A program made the position numbers and the translations under genes. The notes beneath the pieces were generated by a model. That model searched no databases, was not told where the DNA came from, and was given only the letters and a program-made list of their open reading frames with translations. A stretch of 64,000 nt of DNA from Temnopleurus reevesii (Eukaryota; Echinodermata; Echinoidea; Temnopleuroida; Temnopleuridae): contig BQKZ01002207.1 in NCBI GenBank assembly GCA_036244855.1, positions 1 through 64,000 on the forward strand, written 5' to 3'. Positions 29,401 through 42,800 of this stretch are shown here, piece after piece (the first letter of the stretch is position 1; the number at the start of each line of letters is the position of its first letter).

Positions 29401-32400
29401 ATGCTCTATTTTCACTGATGCATATTCACAGTAAGTGATTATCTAAGTATGAAGGCAATGGTCTATACTGATAGTCCATATCTTGTGCATGCTCTTTGAA
29501 TGTCTTATACAAAGCCTCCACAATTTGTTAAAATATGGCTCGATGTTTTAGCTGTCACTCACATCAAGGAGGTATATTTTTTCACATAGCTGATAATCTG
29601 TATCATTTATAATGTCAGTATGCATATCTTAATTCTAAACCATTCTATTTTAAACCACATCCTCACTTTGCAATTTACCCTTTTCATTACATAATCATTG
29701 TACACGCCCAAAACTAATACACTACATCTATCTAATGATTTAATCTACTAACTTTACTCCATTCTAATCCTCCAACTACCTTTTCTCATCATCATGTGCA
29801 CAGTGACTAAATCAAAGGTAAACACACTCTTGTCTTATTTGTGTTGTGTTTCGTTTGTTTATTTTATCATGTATCCTGTTGAGTTTTTATTGAGATCTTG
29901 GTTTCATATATTTGTTCATTTTTTGTTGATTTTTTTATGTTGACAAACTGTTTCCTTTTTTTGTCTTCTACATTTCTTTATGTTTACAAATTTTTAATGC
30001 TTTTTTTGCTTATTATTTTTTCTTCAGAGTAAATTACAATGTTTGCATGCATTTATACCTTTTGCTGTTAATTAAATTATATAGCCTGTCATTGTGTGAA
30101 TGCCTTCTTGAGGATTATTTTGTCTGATCAATCTATGAATATATTTTATCTTAAAAAAAAATGCCCTAATTGACTGATAACACTGATTATGACATTCTTT
30201 TCCCAACGTTTTTGCCATCTCTTTATCCAATTGAAAGAGGAGACAATTTCATCCATAAAAAATGATAAAGCGAAGAACAAATAAGATTGGTAGTGATTTG
30301 CTGGCAAGTTGCGAATCATCATATAAGCCTAAACATAATGATTGATTTAAAGTACCACTGATGTTTAGTTCCTAATGAAATCTTTTATTTCGGGATATTG
30401 CTTCAAAACCCATTCAAGAAACCTTAACAACCTAAAAAATTATTTTATTCATCACTTTACGAGTAATGATATTACAGCATGAATAACAGACTTTTCTATT
30501 AGAAAAGGTAAATTTAGTTAGAGCAGCCACTGAAACATGAATTTATTTATAACTTGTAACCCATCACCAGCGCCAAAGGGAGAAATAAGGAAGAGTTAAG
30601 TAGATTACATTTTGGGAGATTCAATGATAAGGTGACAAAGCATGTCAAAAGTTTAGAGAATAATATAATATTTAAAAAGTGCCTACGTCAAGAAGACTTT
30701 TCAGGTAATTTGTCTAGGAAATGATGAGGATATTGGGTAAAGCGATTACTGGAAGTGCCTTGATGCAGGTGTAGATACTGGTGATGGGTAAATGAGCTCA
30801 AGTTTCTTCTATGGCTATTTTCGATGGTTTAAAAGGTTAGGCAACGAAGCATTCTTCCAAGATGCAGCAGTCCCTTTGAGACATCACGTGGCTGCGTAAT
30901 TGATGTGACATTTGTCACTCAAAATGCAGACATGCCAAGTTTAACCATGATGTCATGAAATGACAGGAACAGACCATCATTCTTTTCATGTTTGTGTCTG
31001 TATTTCAAAGCAACTTTAGTGAAAAAAAGTCATAATCAACGAAGGCTTGAGTGAAGGGACTCTCTGTCACCCGGGTAGTAAATGTAATATTCAGTTATTC
31101 ATTCATTTATTTTACTTTTTTCTCCAAACTGCAGCAAATAATCATGATTTACAAAGCATAGATGAGAAAATCAAGGAATAGGGTGAATACAGTATTCATG
31201 AGTGATTGTTTAAACACAAAATAGATAATATTAAAGATAAATGACGTCCAATAGATATTAAATTTCAAGCTATTTATCAAAATTGATAACAGTAATTACA
31301 GGTTCATAAATTATACAGTTCGTTCCTTTTATAATTCCGAAGTTATTCAGGGAAAATGGATGGTGTATAAGGTTGTCAGGTTTCATGTGTCCTGATTAAC
31401 CGTAATATTTGCAAACATTCCCTTTTGGAAACCTCAAGTTCTTATGCTTCTGTTCAAAATCCCCTACTTCAATTTCTGTGCCAGCCTTTTATTGGAAAGA
31501 ACAGAATTTTGCTGGATTGCGAACAGACTTCGAGGAAAACTAAAGGGGAAGTTAAGGCAAAGTTTGGGGATTACGAATTTGTACAAAATGAAGAAAAAAT
31601 CAGAACACATTATCTTCTTACAAATTCACTCAACTTCTCATTCTCATTTTAATTTTTAATATCATCAATGATATTCATTGTGCTACAAAAGCTAATACAT
31701 TGTATTTCATTTTGAATATAAGTAATTTTAGCACGCTATTTTCATTGTTGCTGCTTTGACCAGTCTATTAATACCCAATTTGCTCTGTCCATATTCTAAC
31801 TGAACTTTAGAAATGAGAGCCAGGACATGATGATTCATATTTGACTAAGACTTGTATAATCCTTCCCAAACGACAAATGGGAAGTTTTTGATGATTACTG
31901 GAAACTGATGTGCCAAGGTCAGCTTTACACGCTATCGTAATGAATACGATGTAGCCATTTCATGCTGCCACGCCTATCTATATGATGATGTGGTTGTACG
32001 CAGAGATGCCAACTGTTCCGGAATATTAATGAGGTGTATTTGCTTTTGAATGTAAACCTTTCCATACATGTGAAAGTTTGAGACTATGCTTATTGTTGTC
32101 ATAGTTACATAGCTGCCAACTGTTACTTAATTTTTGGCCCAAATTTTTATGTTTTGTGAAAAATCACATGAGATATAATATGTTAAGATTACTAATTTGT
32201 GGGAGGATTATAAATAATTTCCACTGTCTAATGTTGGCAGTTATGTAGTTACCCTCACTTTTTTCAGCCGTTGCGTTATTCTTATTTTGATTTTGTCCTC
32301 TTGCATATTCCGTAACGGTTGGCATCCCTGCTTTCGACATGATGATGAGATTATTGATTCAGTGGGTGTTTACTTTTGGACCTCCAGGAAGAACAGAGCC

Positions 32401-35400
32401 ATTGATATATCAATGGCTCTGAATGGAGTGCTCCTTCCGTTATTTTAGAATGTGAAATATTTGTCTCTATGTATTGAATTTTAGTTGTATATATTCATGT
32501 ATATTGTTTTCCATGTATTCTGATTATTTTTATGACGGTAAATAAAACCAAACCAAACCAAACCAATACTTGTAACACGTAGCCTAATTAGAGCTAACCT
32601 AATTTTATGTTAGGACACATGGCAGTGCACCAGCTTCAAACTATGATTCATGTTACTGGTTTTATGTAAGGAGAGTGCCAAGTTATGCATCTGGATAAAG
32701 TTATCCTTTCTGTCATTGTCATCCAATATGAATAGTCATCTTTTCATTATTTGTCTCACTTTCTCATCTTCTCAATCCCTTCTCATTTTCACAATGTATT
32801 TGTGTATTTGTTTTAGCAGTTTTTTTTTCACTCCATCCTTCCCTTCTTCTTCATTTTTCCTCTCCTCAATCAAGAAATATCACATCTATCCCTCTGTGCA
32901 CTTTTATTTCTCTCACTCTCTCTTCTTTTTGTTAATAAATGAATTTTGACATAAACAAGAAACACAGCAAGATACCTAAATCATCAGGAAAATCTATTTG
33001 ACTTTAGAGAAAAGTGTATTACTGTGTATATTGTGTCATCCCTTCCAAATATAGACATCTGTCAAAAATCCTGCCTCTCCCTTGTCAGGTTAATCAGTGG
33101 AAATGAGTACAAATTGGCAACCATTCAGGGATATCTTACCTTTGCTCTCGGAGCCCATTTCCTCGTTCCAGTGACAACATCAGGTGTCATTGGGTAGAAA
33201 GAATAGGATGAACAGTGAAGAGTTTGAAGATAATACCCTGTGGCTAGCAAAAAAATTATTGATAACTAATCACTTATGTTACTTCATTCACCTTTCCAGG
33301 GCTGAATATTAAATACAATTACATGTATGTAGAGTGTTGTCATATCTGTCAAGAAAATTCAAAATCTGTAATCCTATTTTCAATATTGTTGTGATATGTT
33401 AACTAGCAAGTGGTGAAGCTGTTTTAGATGTTCATGACATCCTAATACTTGAACTTAAGATAACTCTATGAATGAAATATATATCTCTCTTTCAAACATT
33501 TTTAACAAATTTCATGTAATACATTAAAAAGGTAACCATGTAAGAGACTGAAGTTCAGAACTAACTCGTCAAGGAGTAGATCTGAAACTAAATTCAATTT
33601 AGCTCCATCTACTTGTAAGGGTGAGTCAGGGCATTCAAAAATTGATTCGAGGAAATTACAACTTCCATATTTTAATCATCTGTCATATTCTTGTCATTTC
33701 ATCTCTTCTCCCGCTGATGTACAAATTTGTGAAAAAATATTCCTTGATAGACATCTTTTAACACTGGTTTGATGGCCAAGGATGAAGAAATTTCTTAGAT
33801 TTTTCTATAGGGCTATGGCATGTCAGACACTGAACCCTTTTGATGTACCCCTCCCTCAATAAAAAAAAATAAGAAAAAGAAAGAGAGGAAAAAAAGGAAA
33901 AGGAAGAATGGAAGAAAGAACATGGTGATCTAATAATCCCCAAATTGTCGATCTGGCTTTGATAGATTAGTATTTGATATGTGTCTCATTATTTCAGTAT
34001 TTTTTCTATATTCAGCTTTTTTAGATGAGCTTAGTTTTGAGAATGGGGATTTAATGATCAGTGTTGAAGTCGAAGAATTGTTTTTGAAGAGCCTACTATT
34101 GGAATATGTATTGTTTGTGTGCGCGTAATAACTGCTGCTGTATGAAGGAGACAATACATTGTGAACATAGATGAATTTTAATCAATTGTGATATTAATTA
34201 ACAACACAAATACAATAAGTTTGTAATATTTCCATTTTTGCATTGTACTTGAATTTTGCATTGATGCATTTTGATACGAATACTAGATAATCTTATGTAA
34301 GCTCATTCTCAAAATATCAGCTGATTTTTAATAGCTCAAAATGATTGAAGGAAATCTCTGTTACACTCCAGAAGCAAAGGAAATGGTTAATTATAAAGAT
34401 TAAGGGTGGCGTTAAGTTATCCAAGTTGGACTAACAACTGATCAGGTCAAGTATAAAGTGATAATGAATAATGATCTCGCAACAAGAAGGGGTCAATATG
34501 AGTTTCAGATCTCCTTTGTCTCATAATTGTGTATTTCTTTTCTTTTGTCTGTTTTTTATTGGTATTTTAACTATAACTTAGAGTTTCTAGAAAGTTGCAT
34601 TCAATTTTAATACAAGTTGCAGCTGTTTAGTGAGCACCAATGAAAATTAATGTTTAATGCACGTCTTGCTAGAAGAGTTTACCATGTGCCAATGAAAATG
34701 AATCTTAAAACTTCCAACCAATTTGCAGTTCATGTGCAATTGAATGTAGCTTTCTAGAAACACCCCTATACATTTTATGGGTTCCTTTTTTTATTTCCTT
34801 AAACTCTGAATGCATTTTCTTTTGTATTTTTGTTCAATGTGAAAATCTATTTGCCTTTATAAATGAGCCTTTCTTCAAATTGAATGTACTTTTCTCTTTG
34901 ATCTTAACAATGTGTCCAAATATGATTTTCCTTATTTCATGTAACAGTTACATTCTTTTCCCATTGCTTATTATTTGTGGTTGGCATTATTGGTATTGAC
35001 TGTGTTCCCTGTGTCTTTCCCTTCCTTAAAATTAATCTGTCTAAATTAATCTGTCTCTAATAATCATGATAACAACAATGTAAAGTACAAGTCAAAATCC
35101 TTTGCTACACTATAACATAACAGTTCTGGGCATTCGTATTGTTAAAGTGTAGCAAAAAATTGTGACTAGTTCTTTAAAGCACAATATTATCTTATTTAAT
35201 ATTTTGATATATTTAGATGAATTTCTTGTATATGTTTTGTTGGGGTTTTTTTTTTTGGTAGGGGTCAATTTTTTTAGTCTAAACTTATCAGGTTTTATTT
35301 ATATTTATGCCTGTTTGTTCAAACAGAGGCAGTAAAGAATGCGACTGGCCCATTGCTTGTTGAAGTGTCTAAAACCCCCGGTGCACATCTAGGTGTGGGA

Positions 35401-36653
35401 CTGAGCTCTGTACCCAGGAATGGAAAGTCTGTTATCATCATTGACAATCTCAAACCTGCCAGTATAGCAGATCGGTAAGCTTTTCCTGAGATAGAAATCT
35501 CCCCTGAACTTACATATAAGCGTGCTTGTGTAGAACTGCTTCTTACCTGGGAAAAAATGGTAACAGGAGAATATTTTCAAAATTACAGGAGTATGTAACT
35601 GACTCTCAGAAAGAAAATAGAACTTGTATGTAAATTTCATTTTGGTGAAAAGATATCTTTAAGACAGCAATGCAATTAAATCGTTTCAATGAAAGTTAAG
35701 GATTTTCTCATTCCCCCAACTTTCAATCACATTTCACCTTATATTATATAAAAATCATATAAAAGAGAATTGACATGATGCACTATGCAGGAGATTGCAT
35801 GACAGAAGAAACAATTGTGAAATATGGATTTTGGTTAAAATTTGAGCAAAATCAGTATGTATTTACGGTTTCCAGACTGTCCCCAAAGTATTGGAAATAA
35901 TAGATTTAAAAAAGAAACAAAAGAGAATCAGAAGTCAAGCATTAGGCATCTTCTTGTACATAATGCTGAATTGGTTGAAATGTTTAATAAGTTTCATTTA
36001 CGGTAATTCCAATCTTCCATATTTCCATCTTTTATATCATTTGTTGATCAGATGTGGTGCCCTTCACATTGGGGATGAGATCCTGACCATTGATGCTCTC
36101 ACCACCACTCACATGGGTGTGGCCGAAGCCATGAAGCTCCTAGCATCTGGTACGGAACAGGTCAAGCTTGAGATCCTACCGGTCAGTCAGATGACACCGA
36201 GGCTCACATACGCTGGGAGAGATATGCAGAAAATGGCAGGTAATGATGAGTTGTGATGGTGGTGATGGAGGTAATGAGGGTGGTTGTGCTGCTCCTGTTG
36301 CTGATGCTGAAAATAATAATGATGGTTATGATGATAATGATGCTGGTGATGGTGATGATGATGATGATGATGATGATGATGGTGATGATGGTGATGGTGA
36401 TGATGATGATGATGATGATGATGATGGTGATGATGGTGATGCCGGTGATGATGGTGATGATGGTGATGATGATGATTATGACGAAGATGGTGATGTCAAT
36501 GCCAGTGAAAGCTTACTGCAACTCTTTTCATTTTATCACAGGTCGCCTCAGAGCACTTCTATTACTGGCTAGGCTCTTTAGAGGTGCTAAGCCAAGCAGA
36601 AGCTTATCTGATCGATTTGGTGGTGTGGGTGGGGGGATGGTGTTGGTGATGAC

Positions 36654-36701
<48 letters not shown>

Positions 36702-36741
36702 AATGATGATATTGATGATGATATTGATGATAATGATGATA

Positions 36742-36803
<62 letters not shown>

Positions 36804-36813
36804 AATGATGATA

Positions 36814-36848
<35 letters not shown>

Positions 36849-39800
36849 ATTGATGATGATATTGATAATAATGATGATAATGATGATGAAGAAGACAATG
36901 AAGGAGAAGAAGAAGAAGATTATGATGATGGTGATGGTAATGATAAGTATTTCTTGGGTTTGTATATTAATTTCATTTGTTTGATGGCCTAGAGATGATA
37001 ATAATGGTGAATACCACTTTTTTGTGTAACATTTAAGCATTTCAGAACTGTAAAGATAACCCTGTTTCCGTTGCAGGTCAATCATCACGTTCAACAACTC
37101 CAGCATTGATGCCTGGATAAAGCCATAGCAGTCTGTCTAGAGTAGGAACAATGAACTCACAGAACACCAGGCAACAAAGCAGCACATTGGCTAGGAAACT
37201 CAGATCTAAAGGACACAAGAATGGCTCTATGTGTAAGTTATGCAACCTTTAGCTTAGTTTTATATCACCTATACAGGGATTGAACTTAAAAATGTATGGG
37301 GGAGCAATGAACAGCGCTCCTAGAGACTCCCAAGGAGAATTTTAAGGGAGCTATATTGGGTCCGTGTGTAGTAACAGTATCCTGTTTGATAAGAACAGAA
37401 GTTGTTTGTGATAAGTTGGTGCTAAAGCTCCTGTTCCATTGATTGTATTATTAAAGTAAATTAGTCTGCAGTGTTATTTAACATTTCATAACAACTATCA
37501 AGTCATCTATTAGAGTATGCATAAACAATCTTAAATCTAAACTCAGAGAACTGCACTTTGCCGGTTTTTAGTGTAGTAATTGATTTTTGTCTTTCGTCAT
37601 CTGATTTAGCACTTTTTGCCACCCCTCTTGGCAATTGACTAATGCTGTAGTATGTTTTCCTAACATTATTATGTACATCTAGTTGCCTATCTCATTGATC
37701 TTTTCTTAGAAACAATTTTGCAAATCAATTTTAATCTTGTTTGTTCTTCTTTCTCCTCCTAGTATCGATCGCATCAACGATCAACGGTCTCTCATCACCT
37801 CAAGTCTGTCACACAGACTCTGTAGACGTCACCCTATACTCGCGGACGGGAGACTATGGTATACAACTACAGAGCGGTGTGTTTGCTACAGAGATCCTAG
37901 GCTCTCCTGCTGTCATTGGTTTCATTGAACCCAGTGGGAAGGCAGAGAAGTAAGTCTAACCCTGTCCCACAATGAAAGGGACAATATCAGTTTTGTTTTG
38001 TGATTATGATTTACAGAACAGTGTCTTTGCTACAGAGATTCTAGGTTCTTCTGCTCTTATTAGCTTCATTGAACCTAGTGGGAAGGCGGAGAAGTAAGTC
38101 TAACCCTGTTCCCCAACTAAAGGGACAATATAATTTTTATTTTGTGACTATGGTATATAGCTGCAGAGTGGAGTCTTTGCTACAGAGATCCTAGGATTTC
38201 CTGCTGTCATTGGTTTCATTGGACCCAGTGGAAAGGCAGAGAAGTAAGTCTAACCCTGTTGCTTTACAAAAGGGACAATCTTATTTTTGTTTTGTGACTA
38301 TAGGATACAGAGAGTTGTGTTTGCTACAGAGATCCTTGAATCACCCGCTGTCATTGGTTTCATTGAACCTAGTGGAAAGGCAGAGAAGTTAGTCTAATAC
38401 TGGTCTTTAATGAAAGGGACGATTTAACCTTCATTTTGTGACTATAGTATACAGCTACAGAGCAGACTCTTTGCTACAGAGTTCCTAGGCTCTCCTGCAG
38501 TCCTTGGTTTCATTGAACCTAGTGGAAAGGCAGAGAAGTAAGTTTAAAACTGTTCTTTAATGAAAAGGGGCGATTTAATTTTTTTAACTATGATATACAG
38601 CTATAGGGTGGTGTCTTTGCTACAGAGATCCTAGGCTCTCCTGCTGTCATTGGTTTCATTGAACCTAGTGGGAAGGCAGAGAAGTAAGTCTAACCCTGTT
38701 CCACAATGAAAAGGGGCAATATCAATTTTGTTTTGTGATTATGATTTACAGAGCGGTGTCTTTGCGATGGAGATTCTAGGTTCTCCTGCTCTTATTAGCT
38801 TCATTGAACCTAGTGGGAAGGCGGAGAAGTAAGTCTAACCCTGTTCCACAATGAAAAGGGGCAATCTCATTTTGTTTTGTGACTATGGTATACAGCTACA
38901 GAGCAGAGTCTTTGCTACTGAGATTCTCGGATCACCCGCTGTCATTGGTTTTATTGAACCTAGTGGGAAGGCAGAGAAGTAAGTATTACCTTGTTCCTCA
39001 ACAAAGGTATTTGGGATGGTAGTAGTAAAATGTGTCAATATAGGTTTGAACAGTACAGGTGAAGTTCACAGTTAACTGCCTCCCAACAAAGAGTCTTGAT
39101 GAATCGTGTTGCTTCTGGGCTTCTATTGGACCGGTGCATACTGTTTGATATAAAACAAAGAAACTATTCATATATTGAGAATTCAATACCATAATGTTTA
39201 TATGTTTCAGGAGTGGAGTCATGCAGCCTGGCGATCGTCTCATTGCTATCAATGGTAACTACACCAAAGACATGACAGCGGATGAAGCAAATCATGCACT
39301 TAATTTGATTCTATATATAAAGCTTATTGTACACTCAAAATTCAAAACTATAATGATGATTATATTTTCAGGAGTGGAGTGATGCAGCCTGGCGATCGTC
39401 TCATTGCTATCAATGGTAACTACACGGAAGATATGACAGCGGATGAAGCGAATCATATACTCAGAGAAAGTGCACCTCAGGTTACTCTGGAAATAGAGTT
39501 TGATATTGCAGGTAAGATGAAACTGGTAATTCAATTGTTGATTATCACTCAGAAGCCAATCAGATTGCCTGGATACAACTTAACCCATTCAGGGCAGGAA
39601 TTAAAACACTATTCCTTTCCTAAATTGGCAACAGTGAAATTTTGAAATGTAAAAAGTTGCCATTTTGCTCGGAAAACTACAGATTTTTTAATTCTAATGT
39701 GTTGCCGAATTAAGGATTTGTGACAATTTTAGTGATTATTTTCATTTAAAATTACGTGCGACAAATGGCAATGGTGGCATAATAGTAACGGTCAGATTTG

Positions 39801-42800
39801 TTCTCTCTTTCTTCTCATGTATCTGGTATATTTTTTTAGAGCACTTCACAAAAATTTATTGTGTCAAAACACAAATGTGTTCTCTTAACCTGAAAGGATT
39901 AACTTAGACCTAAATTATGATTTTTCAGTTCAATAATCATACATTAAACCGTCTTACTATCGCTTTGTAGTAAATGGAGATCTGATATTTAATGAAATCA
40001 AAAGTTACGAATGATCAAATTTCCATTCTAGCATTTAAGAAAATGGTTCATTCCAGTAAAAAATGCAACATTGTATTTGTTACTACAAAAAAAAACTTCA
40101 AAAAATTACCTATATTTCTGTGATTGGGCACCATATATTTACATTCAGTGAGTGATAAATACATGTTTCAGTTTGGTAATTTTAATCTGTAATATAATGT
40201 AATGTTCCATTTTTGCTCTTACAGAATCTGTTGTACCTAGTAGCGGTGTGTTCAATGTCAAGCTACCTGTTAGTGAGATGGGTCTTGGTATAACACTTAC
40301 AAGTAAGTCACACTTTTACTCATTATCATTGTAAGGGGTGTTACCTACCTACCTACCTCCTACCTACCAGGTCGGCTAAGCTGCCGAAACCTAGTATGGA
40401 TCCTCCAGTTACTCCTGTCCATCATGATATTCTTTAGTTCGTCTGTGCCAACTGCTCCAATGTCTGCTTTTAAAGTGTCAACGTAGGTCTTGTGCTTTCT
40501 GCCACGTCCCCGTCGCCCATGCAGTGGCCCCCATAGAATGAGGCCACTTGCAGCCAACTCTGGATGTCGGGAGCAGTGTCCAGCAAGTTGCATACTTCTT
40601 CTTGCAACTTTGTCTCCAACTTTGGGTAGATTACCATATAGGGTCTTATTTGGCATATGTTGCTTCCAGTTGATGTTCAACACTGTCCTCAACATTCTTG
40701 TAAGGGGTGTTGTTACAACTAAATAATGCACTGGTGGCTTGTTAGCATTTTGTCATTTTAACTGTAATAAGAGCTGCACCCGCATGACAAGTGCGATATT
40801 GGCATCATTTGATTTATAAGATGGATCTGCACTGGCAGTTGTAAAAGTATTATTTATCTACACTGTATCATTTGCTTGAAATTTACATGCAATTTACATA
40901 CTTAACATTGCATATTTATGCTATTTTCATGCAATTCCTACTGATTTGTTGTGATTTTTTGGCATATTTGCTCTGTGCAAAATAATATAGTTAGAAGAAA
41001 TACATTTGCGCATTGATATCCGTAACTGGCAGGGGTTGTGTTATTATTTTTTACACTACCAATCACATTGCTTTCAATCTTAAACCAATTTTATAATACA
41101 ATTAAATGCATTCAATTCTTGTTGGCTCATGGTCTACTCTTTAGAGATGTGCATTCAACAGGACCAATCAGTATGCATATATATATACAAATTGATATTC
41201 TATATCATTTTTTTTAGGTAATAATTGTTTATTTGAGTGAAATGTGGACTACTTTACATATAGCGCTGCTTTTGGACAATAAATTCAGGATTTTTTTTAA
41301 TCATTCATTGACATAATTCTTCTTTTTCATCTTGTCACCTTGTCAGGTTTGAAACACAGAAAGGTTGGTGAAGGGCTTCTCATCTCAACTGTGAAGAAAG
41401 GCAGTGTGTCAAACAGGTTAGATATATACATGCATCATCCATCCATTGGGTGACTTCAAGTACGGTGTTGGGTTGGTGTTGGTGTTGAGAGAGCAAAACG
41501 GTCCATAAACCGAGCTCCAACACTGTTGGTCAGTTTACAGAAGTGATACAGAAACGAAAGGAAATACGTCAGAATCTTGCGAGGTCTACCCCAAACACTG
41601 ACAGACTTCAAGTTTGGTGTTGAGGCTGGTGTTGCTTTTTGCTGCAACACCAATACCAGAGTTGATGACCGTACTTGAAGTCACCCATTATAAACACACT
41701 TTTTAACCAAATCAATTCAATTTCAATTCAATTTATTTCATTCAGATTAAAAAAGTACACACATATAGGGTAAAAATATATAAAATTGTAAAGAATGAGG
41801 AGACAGCTTGGAAGACAAGAGTCTTATTAGCTGCTGCCACCAGATATAGAGTACATACAATATACAATATCAAAACAAAAAACGAAGATGAATAATACAT
41901 GTATAGTAGCGGTACAAAAAGTTATATCGATGATTGAATACAAACAAGTAAACATCTAATAGGACCTTACAAACCCTAGACAAACATGACAAATGTTTGA
42001 AAATATATGCAGAATGGAATGACAAAGGTTGTTACAGTATGTGTTTTACCCAGTGGAACAATGTGAAATTAGAAAGGTTTCGAAATGTTTGAAAGTCTCT
42101 CAGGTGGCTGATACAGAAAGATGAATTTCATCTTATCACTCGTAACTAGTTAACAACAGCAGTATCTCATTTGGTGGAATGAATTTTTTAAAGTGATTTC
42201 AGCGTGCTTTTAAGTTGTATTAGAAGTGTAGATCTGTACTTCACTACCAAGTAGATACTTTTCATTATCAATAATTTTTGATGATTCAAAATTCATTTTG
42301 ATATTTAAATGTTTATCTACCTCAATCTTATTATAGGAGTGGTACTTTAGAATCAGGCTATCAAGTTCTTGCCAAAAATGATACCCATTTAGACAGTATT
42401 ACAGTAGAAGAAGCTATGCATCTCCTAGCACAGGCCGATGCGATAGTCAAAATTTGCTGAAACCTTTCTTGATATTGCTTAATCTAATATAATATAAATT
42501 GTTTATCTACCCAAATCTTGTAGGAGCGGTACACTAGAACCTGGCGATCAAGTTCTTGCCATAGACGATATCCATTTAGACAGTATTACAGTAGAAGAAG
42601 CAATGCATCTCTTAGCCCAGGCAGATGAAATAGTCAAACTCAAAGTCAAGAAGAATGAGGCTTATTCAGGTGAGAAAATATCTAATATATCACATTTATT
42701 TTTGATGCATTTCCACATGAAGCTCCCAGTCACATATAACCCACAATTCAATACGATTCAACACAATTCTTTGTCTAGTTGAGTTCTGATTGATCGTTAA

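Noticed and set aside
29804..29817. Micro-exon of 14 nt (TGACTAAATCAAAG) between GTGCACAG and GTAAAC
   Set aside because: It reads in frame from exon 6 as VTKSK, but then exon 7 would be read out of phase and stop at once (AGG CAG TAA). Direct exon 6 to exon 7 joining gives the conserved protein.
36243..37106. Long open frames of up to 243 codons on both strands
   Set aside because: They are translations of the GAT microsatellite (poly-Asp, poly-Met, poly-Ser, poly-Ile).
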